From contig CAXTMA010000056.1 in NCBI GenBank assembly GCA_964245015.1, positions 1 to 18,617 of the forward strand: a stretch of 18,617 nucleotides of DNA, in the 5' to 3' direction. The position numbers and the translations under genes were made by a program. The notes below the pieces were generated by a model that was not told the origin of the DNA, did no database searches, and saw only the letters and a list, made by a program, of their open reading frames with translations. This document shows positions 7,729 through 15,195 of the stretch, piece after piece (the first letter of the stretch is position 1; every line of letters begins with the position of its first letter). The DNA is from RH-AL1 sp964245015. GTDB taxonomy: Bacteria; Pseudomonadota; Alphaproteobacteria; Rhizobiales; Beijerinckiaceae.

Positions 7729-7883
7729 CCTTCGCTTGTCGCCCGATGCGACGCCCTCATCAAGTTGGGGCAGGCGCGGCGGCGGGAAAGCACTGCCGTT
7801 CGGCACGGTGCGGCAGCGTGTGGAAGGTGCAGCCGACGGTCGCGGACGTGTTGCGCCGCCGCCGCGACCTGTCATGGTGGGCC

Positions 7884-8255
7884 ATGCGACTGAGCCAAAC
7901 CGCCCTCCTCGTCCTGTTCGCCTCGCAGGTCCTCGTGTCGACGTCGGCTTTGCTTCCCAGCCCGGCGGTGGCGCGCGACCGGATCGTATCCTGCGTCATC
8001 GAAGTCGAGGGCAAGACCTACCTCGACGGTCCCTGCAACTTCTCGCCGGAGAAGGATGGCAGCTTTTCCATCGGCACCGGCGACGAAGCGCATGCGACGC
8101 CCTTCTTCGCCTACGTCAACAAGAACGACGACGGCACAGCCGAGGCCTTCTGGAACGAGGATGCCGGGATCAAGAAGGCGCAGAGCCCGCTCGGCACGGT
8201 CCGGCAGCACGGCGCCTGCTGGACCAACGCGCGCGCCAGGATCTGCGCGAAATAG
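7884..8255 (+). CDS. Small secreted protein with four cysteines, function unknown
   Basis: The ATG at 7884 gives 123 residues, beginning with a charged MR, a hydrophobic run TALLVLFASQVLVSTSALL and PAVARD, which is a typical Sec signal peptide with cleavage near residue 31. GGTGG lies 5-9 bases upstream. The mature part of about 92 residues contains four cysteines (SCVIEV, DGPCNF, HGACWTN, RICAK), enough for two disulfides, and a motif EGKTYLDGPCNF followed by acidic, aromatic strands (FFAYVNKNDDGTAEAFWNED). It is probably a periplasmic or extracellular beta-rich protein. I cannot name a family. An upstream extension of the frame to 7635 looks non-coding. It faces ptsP, with a 6-bp GC hairpin at 8272-8290 between their ends. 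Confidence 0.8.
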   Translation: MRLSQTALLVLFASQVLVSTSALLPSPAVARDRIVSCVIEVEGKTYLDGPCNFSPEKDGSFSIGTGDEAHATPFFAYVNKNDDGTAEAFWNEDAGIKKAQSPLGTVRQHGACWTNARARICAK

Positions 8256-8325
8256 CCGCCGCACCGGTTCTCGGCGCGGACACGGCGCCGCTCGACGCTC
8301 AAGCGCTCCATCAACCACCAGGGTC

Positions 8326-10605
8326 TCAGCCCAGCGGGATCCCCTGCGCTTCGGCGAAGGCGCGGATCGGCTCGCGCAGCGAATGCCCGCCGTCGATGCG
8401 GGTGACGAGCTCGTTCACGAATTCGCCCACCGCGGCAAGGTCGGTGGCGAGCACCGCCGCCTTGACCGGCCCGATCGCCGCCGGCGCCATCGACAGGCCG
8501 CGGTAGCCCAGCGCGACGAGTACCATCGCCTCCAAGGGCTTGCCGCCCATCTCGCCGCAGAGCGTGAGCGGCGTGCCGTGCTCGGCCGCCTTGTCGGCGA
8601 CCATCTTCAAGGCCCGCAGCACCGGCGGCGTCAGCGTATCGAAGCGGGTGGCGACACGGATGTTGTCGCGGTCGGCGGCGAACAGGTACTGCACGAGGTC
8701 GTTGGAGCCGACCGACACGAAATCGGCCGCCCGGCAGATCTCGTCGAGCTGCCACAGCATGGAGGGCACTTCCAGCATCACGCCGAGCTGCAGCTCGCTC
8801 GGCAGGGCATGGTCGTAGCGGCGGAGGTAGGCCACCTCTCCGTCGACCACGGCCTTGGCCTGCAGGAACTCCTCCACGGTCGCGACCATCGGGAACATGA
8901 TGCGCAACCGCCGCCCGGAGCCGGCGCGCAGCAGGGCGCGCAGTTGCGAGCGCAGCAGCGCCGGCCGGTCGAGCCCGATGCGGATGGCGCGCCAGCCCAG
9001 CGCCGGGTTCTCCTCCTCGACCTTCTCCATGTAGGGCAGGATCTTGTCCGAGCCGATGTCGAGGGTGCGAACGGTGACGGGACGCTCGCCCGCCGCCGCG
9101 AAGATCGAGCGGTACAGCCCCTCCTGCTCGCGCATCCGGGGGAAGCGGTGCGCCACCATGAACTGGATCTCGGTGCGGAACAGGCCGACCGACACCGCGC
9201 CGGTCTCCTCCAGATGCTGCAGGTCGACGATCAGGCCGGCGTTGAGGTGAAGATCCACGGCGACGCCGTCGCGGGTGCGGCAGGGAACGTCGCGCAGGGC
9301 CCGGTACTGCTCCTGCCGGCGGGCGCGGAAGCGCGCCTTCTCGCCATAAGAATTCTCGACGTCCGAGGTCGGGCGCACGTGGACGTCGCCGGTGGATCCG
9401 TCAACGATCATCGCGTCGCCCTGCTCGGCGAGGTTGATGACGTTGGCGACGTTGCCCACGGCCGGGATGCCCAGCGCGCGGGCGACGATGGCGACGTGGC
9501 TCTGCGCCCCGCCGTCTTCCAGCACCAGGCCGCGCAGCTTGGTGCGGTCGTAGTCGAGCAGGGCGGCCGGCCCCATCGAGCGGGCGACAAGGATGGCGTT
9601 GTCGGGCAGGTTGGCGTGGTCGGCGACGATGGAGCGCCCGACGAGCTGGTGCAGCAGCCGGTTGGCGAGGTCGTCGAGGTCGTGCAGTCGCTCGCGCAGA
9701 TAGGGGTCGGTCTGCCGCTGCATCTTGGCGCGGGCGTCGTTCTGCACCCGCTCCACCGCCGCTTCCGCCGTCAGCCCGCCGGTGATCGCCTCGCGCAGGC
9801 GGCGCAGCCAGCCGCGGTCGTTGGCGATGGCGCGGAAGGTTTCCATGATGTCGCGGGTTTCGCCGCTGCTGCTGCCTTCGATGCTCTGGCCCCGGTCGAT
9901 CAGCCGGTCGATGGACAGGCGCATCGCCTCCACCGCCGCATCGAGCCGGGCGATCTCGGCCCCAACGTTCTCGGCGACGATGCGGTGCACCACGATGCGC
10001 GGCTCGTGCAGGACGGCGTAGCCGAGGCCGATCCCTTCCGTGATCGGCGTACCCGCCAGCGACAGGGGACGGCGGGTGGCGAGGTCGCCGGCGGAGGCGG
10101 CCAGCGATTGCAGCTCGCCCGACGCGATCATCTCGGCGAGCAGCATCGCCGTGGTTTGCAGAACTTCGACTTCCTCGTCGTTGTACAGGCGGCGCGCCTT
10201 GTTCTGCACGACCAGCACGCCCAAGGTGTTGCCGCCGCGCAGGATGGGCACGCCGAGGAAGGAGGAGTAGGCCTCCTCGCCCGTTTCCGGGCGGTAGGAG
10301 AAGGATGGGTGGCGCTGCGCGTCGGCCAGCGCCAGGCTTTCCGCCGTTTGCGCGATCAGCCCGACGAGGCCCTCGTCGGCGTGCATGGCGGTGAGGTGCA
10401 CCGCTTCGCGGTTCAGCCCCTCGGTGGCGTAGAGCTCAAGCTTGGCGTCGGCGCGCAGCACGTAGACCGAGCACACCTCGGCGACCATGTTGGCGGCGAT
10501 GTGGACGACGATGCGGTCGAGGCGCGTCTGCGCGCTGACCGGCTCCGCCATCACCTCGCGAAGCCGGCGGAGCAGCAGACGGGGGCCGCCATGAGCGCTC
10601 TGCAT
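8326..10605 (-). CDS. ptsP: EI-Ntr: GAF-domain phosphoenolpyruvate-protein phosphotransferase
   Basis: This 759-residue protein is the first enzyme of the nitrogen phosphotransferase system. It takes phosphate from phosphoenolpyruvate and passes it to NPr and then EIIA-Ntr, linking carbon/nitrogen status to regulation. Residues about 1-165 form a GAF sensor domain, as in EI-Ntr but not in sugar EI; glutamine and 2-oxoglutarate act on this domain in characterised homologues. The phosphohistidine is H370 in GGAQSHVAIVARALGIPAVG, followed by the PEP-binding barrel with RTEIQF (477-482), MLEVPS (610-615), GSNDLVQY (633-640) and the catalytic cysteine C683 in TLCGEMGG. Length is normal. The ATG at 10605 gives a family-like N-terminus (GGPRLLLRRLREVMAEP). 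In many alphaproteobacteria ptsP follows lysC; here a non-coding interval and a histidine kinase lie upstream. No other PTS gene is in the window. Confidence 0.97.
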   Translation of the reverse strand: MQSAHGGPRLLLRRLREVMAEPVSAQTRLDRIVVHIAANMVAEVCSVYVLRADAKLELYATEGLNREAVHLTAMHADEGLVGLIAQTAESLALADAQRHPSFSYRPETGEEAYSSFLGVPILRGGNTLGVLVVQNKARRLYNDEEVEVLQTTAMLLAEMIASGELQSLAASAGDLATRRPLSLAGTPITEGIGLGYAVLHEPRIVVHRIVAENVGAEIARLDAAVEAMRLSIDRLIDRGQSIEGSSSGETRDIMETFRAIANDRGWLRRLREAITGGLTAEAAVERVQNDARAKMQRQTDPYLRERLHDLDDLANRLLHQLVGRSIVADHANLPDNAILVARSMGPAALLDYDRTKLRGLVLEDGGAQSHVAIVARALGIPAVGNVANVINLAEQGDAMIVDGSTGDVHVRPTSDVENSYGEKARFRARRQEQYRALRDVPCRTRDGVAVDLHLNAGLIVDLQHLEETGAVSVGLFRTEIQFMVAHRFPRMREQEGLYRSIFAAAGERPVTVRTLDIGSDKILPYMEKVEEENPALGWRAIRIGLDRPALLRSQLRALLRAGSGRRLRIMFPMVATVEEFLQAKAVVDGEVAYLRRYDHALPSELQLGVMLEVPSMLWQLDEICRAADFVSVGSNDLVQYLFAADRDNIRVATRFDTLTPPVLRALKMVADKAAEHGTPLTLCGEMGGKPLEAMVLVALGYRGLSMAPAAIGPVKAAVLATDLAAVGEFVNELVTRIDGGHSLREPIRAFAEAQGIPLG

Positions 10606-10640
10606 GGCCCTGACCGTGATTCCTCAAGCTCGCAGTGGTT

Positions 10641-10660
10641 GCGGGGCGCCATTGCCCCGC
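10641..10660. repeat. GC hairpin just upstream of ptsP
   Basis: GCGGGGC and GCCCCGC pair perfectly around a 6-base loop, 36 bases before the ptsP start. It could act in the ptsP leader or end an upstream transcript; no T-tract follows. Confidence 0.4.
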
Positions 10661-11016
10661 GGTGGGTTGTGTCGCGGCCGGCCACACCGCGGCCGATCCC
10701 GCGAGCGACCGCGCGCCCCCTCGTCCTGATCGGGACCGATCCGCATCCGCCGCTGCCGCTCGTATACAGGTTGAGGAGTCGGCGCGGCAAGCCCAACCCT
10801 CGACGGGCATCCCCACCTCCGGCCCTCTGGCGAAAGTCTGGGCAAGGGGAACGTCAGACAAGCGTCCAGCGCTTGAAGAAATGTCGGATCGCCGCTTCGT
10901 TGAGCTATTATTCCCTGCAGTCGGCCGCGCTTCTTCTCCTGCTCCGCCTCAAGTCTTGCCGGAATTTGTTCTGCCCCGACGTTTCCGCGGCGGAAGCCGG
11001 CGTCAGTTGAACCCGG

Positions 11017-11050
11017 CGGGTTGCGGGGCCGGGCTGGCGTCCGCAACCCG
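11017..11050. repeat. 10-base perfect inverted repeat
   Basis: CGGGTTGCGG at 11017-11026 is the exact reverse complement of CCGCAACCCG at 11041-11050, with a 14-base loop. It is the strongest stem in the gene-free interval and lacks a T-tract, so it is more likely a structured RNA or protein site than a simple terminator. Confidence 0.45.
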
Positions 11051-11340
11051 TCCCGCAATTGGGAGCCGCCTTGATTTCGCTCGGAAAAAGCAAGGTCGCG
11101 CGGCTGCAATCGGCGGCGTCGCGGACGAAGGAGGCGCAGGATCCGTCCTTCGCTTCGTCGGGCAGAAGATCCTGCACGGCAGGGTGGAGGGGACTGCGGC
11201 CACGCCAGCCCGGACGCGGGAACAGGGTGACAGGCCGTGGCGATCTCGCGAAGGACTGCGACAGCTCCGTGCTCCGTCGCAGGGGAAGACAGGCGGCGGA
11301 TCCCGGCACCTTGCGTCTCAGCGATGCGACACGACAAGTG

Positions 11341-11379
11341 AGAGCATCGGACCGGATTCGGTTGAGGGTTCGATGCTCT
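11341..11379. repeat. Palindromic intergenic element covering the sensor-kinase stop codon
   Basis: AGAGCATCG (11341-11349) pairs with CGATGCTCT (11371-11379) around a 21-base centre containing CCGGATTCGGTTGA. The outer AGAGCAT...ATGCTCT arms and the central motif recall a dispersed palindrome common between genes in Hyphomicrobiales. The stop codon of the minus-strand kinase (11378-11380) lies at its edge, so it may also serve as terminator. Confidence 0.5.
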
Positions 11380-14300
11380 AGGGCGGCGGTGCGGCGATGA
11401 GGTCGCGGATGCGCGCGGCCAGTTCGTCCATCGCGAAAGGCTTCGTCATCACGTGCATGCCAGCCTCCAGGCGCCCGGCGCCGATCGCGGCGTTCTCGGC
11501 GAAGCCGGTGATGAACAGCACGCGCAGTTTGGGCCGGGCGAGGCGGGCGAGGTCCACCATCTGCCGCCCGTTCATGCCGCCGGGCAGGCCGACGTCGCTC
11601 ACCAGCAGGTCGATGCGCGCGTCCGATTGCAGCACCTTGAGGCCGGACGGGCCATCCGCCGCCTCGATGGCGGCATAGCCGAGGTCTTCCAGCACCTCGC
11701 CGACCAGCATGCGCACGATTGGCTCGTCGTCGACCACGAGAACGGTCTCGCCCGCGCCGGTGCGCGACACCCCGCCCGGCTCCGGCGGGGGATCCGCCTG
11801 CTCGGCCGCGCCGAAATGGCGGGGCAGGTAAAGGCGCACCATCGTCCCTTCGCCCGGCTCGGAATAGATGCGAGCCTGCCCGCCCGACTGCCGGGCGAAG
11901 CCGTAGATCATGCTCAGGCCCAGGCCGGTGCCCTGGCCCACCGGCTTGGTGGTGAAGAAGGGGTCGAAGGCCCTGGCGATCACATCGGACGTCATGCCGA
12001 TGCCGGTGTCGGATGCGGAAAGCGAAACGTACTGGCCCGGCGGCAGCTCGCGCTCGCGGGCGGCGCGGACGTCGAGCCAGCGGTTGCCGGTTTCCACCGT
12101 CAGCCGGCCGCCGTCGGGCATCGCGTCGCGGGCGTTGATGCACAGGTTGAGCAGGGCGTTCTCCAGCTGCGGCGGATCGACGAGGGTCGACCACAGACCG
12201 CCGGCCGCGACCACCTCGACGGCGACGCCCGGGCCAACGGTGCGGCGGATCAGCTCCTCCATGCCGGCGACGAGGCGGTTGACGTCGGTGGGCCTGGGAT
12301 CGAGCGTTTGCCGGCGCGAAAAGGCGAGCAGGCGGTGGGTCAGCGAGGCGGCGCGCTTGGCCGCGCCCTGCGCCGCCGCCACGTAGCGCTCGATGTCCTT
12401 GCTGCGGCCTTGCGCGATGCGCGCGCTCATCAGGTCGAGGCTGCCGGTGATGCCGGTGAGCAGGTTGTTGAAATCGTGCGCCAAGCCGCCGGTGAGCTGG
12501 CCCACGGCTTCCATCTTCTGCGACTGGCGCAGCTGCTCCTCGGTGCGGCGCAGGGCGGTGATGTCGCGCCCGACGATGTGGAACAGTTCGCCGTCGGGGG
12601 TCGCGTCCCACATGATGGTGCGGGTGCCTCCGTCGGCCTGGACGACGTGGTCCACGAAGTCGGTCACGGTTTCGCCGGCGGCGAGCCGGCCGACAACTTC
12701 TGCCGTTTCCGCGTGATCGTCCCGGTCGATGAAGTCGAGGAAAGGCCTCGTGGTCAGCTCCGCCTCGCTCCAGCCGAGCATCCGCGTCCAGGCGGGGTTG
12801 ACCTGCTTGAGGAAGCCGTCGAGGCCGGCGACGCCCATCAGGTCGCTGGTCGCCGTCCACACCCGGTCGCGCTCGCGGGTGCGCGTTTCCACGGCCTGTT
12901 CCAGATCGGCGTTGAGGGCGGCGAGGTCGGCATTGAGCGCGGCCAGCTCCGCCGCCTGCCGGCGCCGGTCGTCGATGTCGGTGTTGCTGCCGACCCAGCG
13001 GGTGATGCGGCCTTCGCCGTCGCGCACCGGCTCGGCACGCACCAGGAACCAGCGGTAGGCCCCGTCGGCGCGGCGGATGCGGAACTCGGTCTCGTAGACC
13101 GTGCCGGTCGTCAGCGCCTTCGCCCACGCCTCGCCGGCCGCCGGAAGATCGTCGGGGTGGACCACGTCCGCCCAAACGGCGGTGCCGTCCATCGAGCCCG
13201 GCTCCTTGCCGGCATAGGCGTAGACCTGGTGATTGAACCAATCGAGGTAGCCGTCGGGCCGGCTGGCCCAGACGTGATTGGGCATGGCCTGGGCGAAGGC
13301 GCGGAACTGCGCCTCGCTGTTGCGCAGCGCCTGCTCCGAGCGCAGCCGTTCGCTGGCAACCCGGACGCGCTCGCCGACGTCGCGAACGAAACGCAGGTCG
13401 CCCTCGCTCCAGCGGCGCGGTTCGGCCTGGGTCAGGTAAAGCATCGCCACCACCCGGCCGTGCTCCACCAGCGGCATGTTGAGGAAGGCGCCGGCCCCGA
13501 TCGCCCGCAGGGCGGCGGCGGTGCCCCGCGTGCGCTCGTCGGCCTCGACATCCCCCACCGCCACCGTGGCGCCGCGCTTCAGCTCCTCGTCGTAGGATCC
13601 GTAATCGCGGAAGCGGAGCGTGCCGGCGAGGCCGCGGCTGCCCGGCGCGTTCCATTCCCGCGCGATGGTGACTGTTTCGATGGCCCGGTCCACGGCGCCG
13701 TAGCCGACGCGGGCCACACCCAGGGCTTCGCCGAGCAGGCGCGAGGACGCGAAGGCAAGCTCGGCCGGGTCGGCGACGTCGTTGATGATGTCGGCGAGTC
13801 GAAGCAGCGCCCGGCGGCGGCGCCCAACCTCGCGCAGCTCGGCATCGGCCAGGGTGCGGGCGGTGACGTCCACGCCTTCCATGAAGATGCCGGAGATGGC
13901 GCCGTCGGCGCCGCGGATCGGCTGGGCGACGTAATCGATGATGTGCTCGATCGGCGGAACCCCGACAACGAAGCGCGCGGCGGAGGCGACGAAGGGCGCG
14001 CCGCTGCGCAACACGGCGTCGAGCCGGGCGACGATGCCTTGCTCGACCGCCTCCGGAAGGGCTTCGGCGAACGGTTGACCGACGACGTCGCGGCCGCCGA
14101 TGAGCCGGAGGTAGGCGGGGTTGACGCGGGCGAAGCGGTGTCCCGGCCCTTCCAGGAAGGCCATGAAGCTCGGCGCCTGCTCGAACAGCTGCGCGAGCTG
14201 TTCGCGTTCGAGGGCGAGCTGGCGTTGCGCCAGCACCTGCCCGGTGATGTCGTGGGCGGTGCCGACGACGCGGGCCGGCTGACCGGTCGCATCGCGCTCC

Positions 14301-14740
14301 ACCCCGCTCTTGCGGGCGATCCAGCGTTCGTCGCCGGTATCGGCGCGTTTGATGCGGCAGGTGACGTCAAGCGTGCCGCGCTCGGTTCCATTCGCGCCGT
14401 CGCGGCGCCGCCACGCCGCCTCGTCCCAGACCAGGGCGCCGTCGTCGGGGTGAACGAGATCCTCGATCGCGCGCATGGGGAAGCAGGGTCGTACCGGCAG
14501 GCCGAAGAGGTGGCAGAATTCGGGAGTGGCATGGAGCAGCATGTCGTGGAGGTCGACATGGAACATGCCGACGCCGCCGACCTCCTGCGCGCGCCGCAGC
14601 AGCGCTTCCGTTTCCTTCAGCGCTTCGCCGGATCGGCGCTCGCCGGCGAGGCGCGCGCGCAGGTTCTCGACTTCGGCCCTGAGGGTCTCGATCTCGCGGG
14701 TGCCGCCCTCGATGGCAGACCCGCCCAACGCCGATGTCAT
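11378..14740 (-). CDS. Hybrid sensor histidine kinase: PAS-PAS-GAF-PAS-PAS-HisKA-HATPase-receiver
   Basis: The product has 1120 residues and no membrane segment, so it should sense a cytosolic signal. Order: N-terminal coiled coil (about 15-50), PAS with PAC (about 50-175), PAS (about 182-298), GAF (about 310-470), PAS (about 475-592), a coiled coil with doubled heptad LAALNAD (599-612), PAS (about 625-735), then HisKA with phosphohistidine H755 in GGLAHDFNN. The ATPase domain shows NALLNLCINARDAM (861-874), DTGIGM (911-916), FFTTKPVGQGTGLGLS (928-943). The C-terminal receiver has D1004-D1005, phosphoacceptor D1049 in LLVSDVGLPGGMNG, and K1100. The class resembles HWE-independent hybrid kinases of alphaproteobacteria with LAHDFNN boxes. 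The ATG at 14740 has CAGGGA a few bases upstream. No DNA-binding response regulator lies beside it. The signal is unknown; no haem or flavin cysteine motif (GxNCRFLQ) is present. Confidence 0.95.
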   Translation of the reverse strand: MTSALGGSAIEGGTREIETLRAEVENLRARLAGERRSGEALKETEALLRRAQEVGGVGMFHVDLHDMLLHATPEFCHLFGLPVRPCFPMRAIEDLVHPDDGALVWDEAAWRRRDGANGTERGTLDVTCRIKRADTGDERWIARKSGVERDATGQPARVVGTAHDITGQVLAQRQLALEREQLAQLFEQAPSFMAFLEGPGHRFARVNPAYLRLIGGRDVVGQPFAEALPEAVEQGIVARLDAVLRSGAPFVASAARFVVGVPPIEHIIDYVAQPIRGADGAISGIFMEGVDVTARTLADAELREVGRRRRALLRLADIINDVADPAELAFASSRLLGEALGVARVGYGAVDRAIETVTIAREWNAPGSRGLAGTLRFRDYGSYDEELKRGATVAVGDVEADERTRGTAAALRAIGAGAFLNMPLVEHGRVVAMLYLTQAEPRRWSEGDLRFVRDVGERVRVASERLRSEQALRNSEAQFRAFAQAMPNHVWASRPDGYLDWFNHQVYAYAGKEPGSMDGTAVWADVVHPDDLPAAGEAWAKALTTGTVYETEFRIRRADGAYRWFLVRAEPVRDGEGRITRWVGSNTDIDDRRRQAAELAALNADLAALNADLEQAVETRTRERDRVWTATSDLMGVAGLDGFLKQVNPAWTRMLGWSEAELTTRPFLDFIDRDDHAETAEVVGRLAAGETVTDFVDHVVQADGGTRTIMWDATPDGELFHIVGRDITALRRTEEQLRQSQKMEAVGQLTGGLAHDFNNLLTGITGSLDLMSARIAQGRSKDIERYVAAAQGAAKRAASLTHRLLAFSRRQTLDPRPTDVNRLVAGMEELIRRTVGPGVAVEVVAAGGLWSTLVDPPQLENALLNLCINARDAMPDGGRLTVETGNRWLDVRAARERELPPGQYVSLSASDTGIGMTSDVIARAFDPFFTTKPVGQGTGLGLSMIYGFARQSGGQARIYSEPGEGTMVRLYLPRHFGAAEQADPPPEPGGVSRTGAGETVLVVDDEPIVRMLVGEVLEDLGYAAIEAADGPSGLKVLQSDARIDLLVSDVGLPGGMNGRQMVDLARLARPKLRVLFITGFAENAAIGAGRLEAGMHVMTKPFAMDELAARIRDLIAAPPP

Positions 14741-15195
14741 CGTTGATCCCTGGCCGATCCTTCAGCAGCTCCCTGGAGCCGATCGGCGGCGCGAAAGAGT
14801 TGAGCGCGGTCCCGGAGTCCGCTCGCGCTCCAAGCCCCGCGCCTTTTTCCAAGCCTCGCGCCTGATTTCGCGGAAAGCCTGATCCCACTTCGCAGGCGCA
14901 TCCCCGACCTGGACGTCGGCCGTGGCGGGCTGCGGGCAAATCGGGCACTGACCCGCACCGTCGTTTGCCCCTTCGTTCTCGACTGACCAATGTCGCGTGT
15001 CGCGATTCGGTTGCGGCCATCCCGTCCTTCTCCCTCCCGATCCAACCAATGGACGGGTCGCGAAACCCGAGTCCCGGGCGCGGGCGACGCGAAACGAGTT
15101 AAGCAGCAATGCCGCATCGGCGGGATGCGGAAACCGCTGCGCGCGATCGCGGCCGATGATGTAAGGGACCGGGCGTTGATCGTTTCGGGGAATGA
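14741..15195. other. Divergent intergenic region between the sensor kinase and opgH
   Basis: These 455 bases separate divergent genes and must hold both promoters, but I could not identify convincing -35/-10 boxes. A minus-strand frame (about 14762-14960) contains CPICPQP and KWDQAFREIRREAWKKARGL, which looks slightly protein-like, yet has no start with a ribosome binding site and degrades into Arg/Ser-rich sequence. GGGGA at about 15188 is the probable opgH ribosome binding site. Confidence 0.5.

Larger units (their letters stand above)
10606..11377. other. 772-base interval without a convincing gene, rich in inverted repeats
   Basis: Open frames cross this interval on both strands, but none has family-like sequence. 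The best is a minus-strand frame at 10908-11177 from a GTG (89 residues, containing FVRDAADCSRATLLFPSE) with fairly coding-like third positions but no Shine-Dalgarno. Perfect inverted repeats of 7-10 bases are frequent: 10641-10647 with 10654-10660, 11017-11026 with 11041-11050, 11136-11143 with 11168-11175, 11256-11262 with 11276-11282, and 11341-11349 with 11371-11379. It must include the ptsP promoter and the end of the sensor-kinase transcript. Confidence 0.5.

Noticed and set aside
7800..8210. Near-identical direct repeats TCGGCACGGT(G/C)CGGCAGC around 7800 and 8190
   Set aside because: Two copies, one of which is inside codons of the secreted protein; in such GC-rich DNA this is probably chance.
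8272..8290. CGGCGC/GCGCCG hairpin between the secreted protein and ptsP
   Set aside because: The stem has only 6 bases and no T-tract; in this composition it is not enough for a terminator call.
8056..11010. A 984-residue plus-strand open frame
   Set aside because: It is antisense to ptsP; the His/Gly/Arg-rich translation has no domain, while the opposite strand encodes a full EI-Ntr.
10908..11177. Possible 89-residue minus-strand protein from a GTG
   Set aside because: Third positions look fairly coding-like, but there is no Shine-Dalgarno, no family resemblance and the region is dominated by inverted repeats.
11453..14746. A 1097-residue plus-strand open frame
   Set aside because: It is antisense to the hybrid kinase and has typical shadow composition.
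14762..14960. Possible minus-strand remnant with CPICPQP and a basic helix
   Set aside because: No start with ribosome binding site, no recognisable family and composition that degrades downstream; not enough to call a gene.
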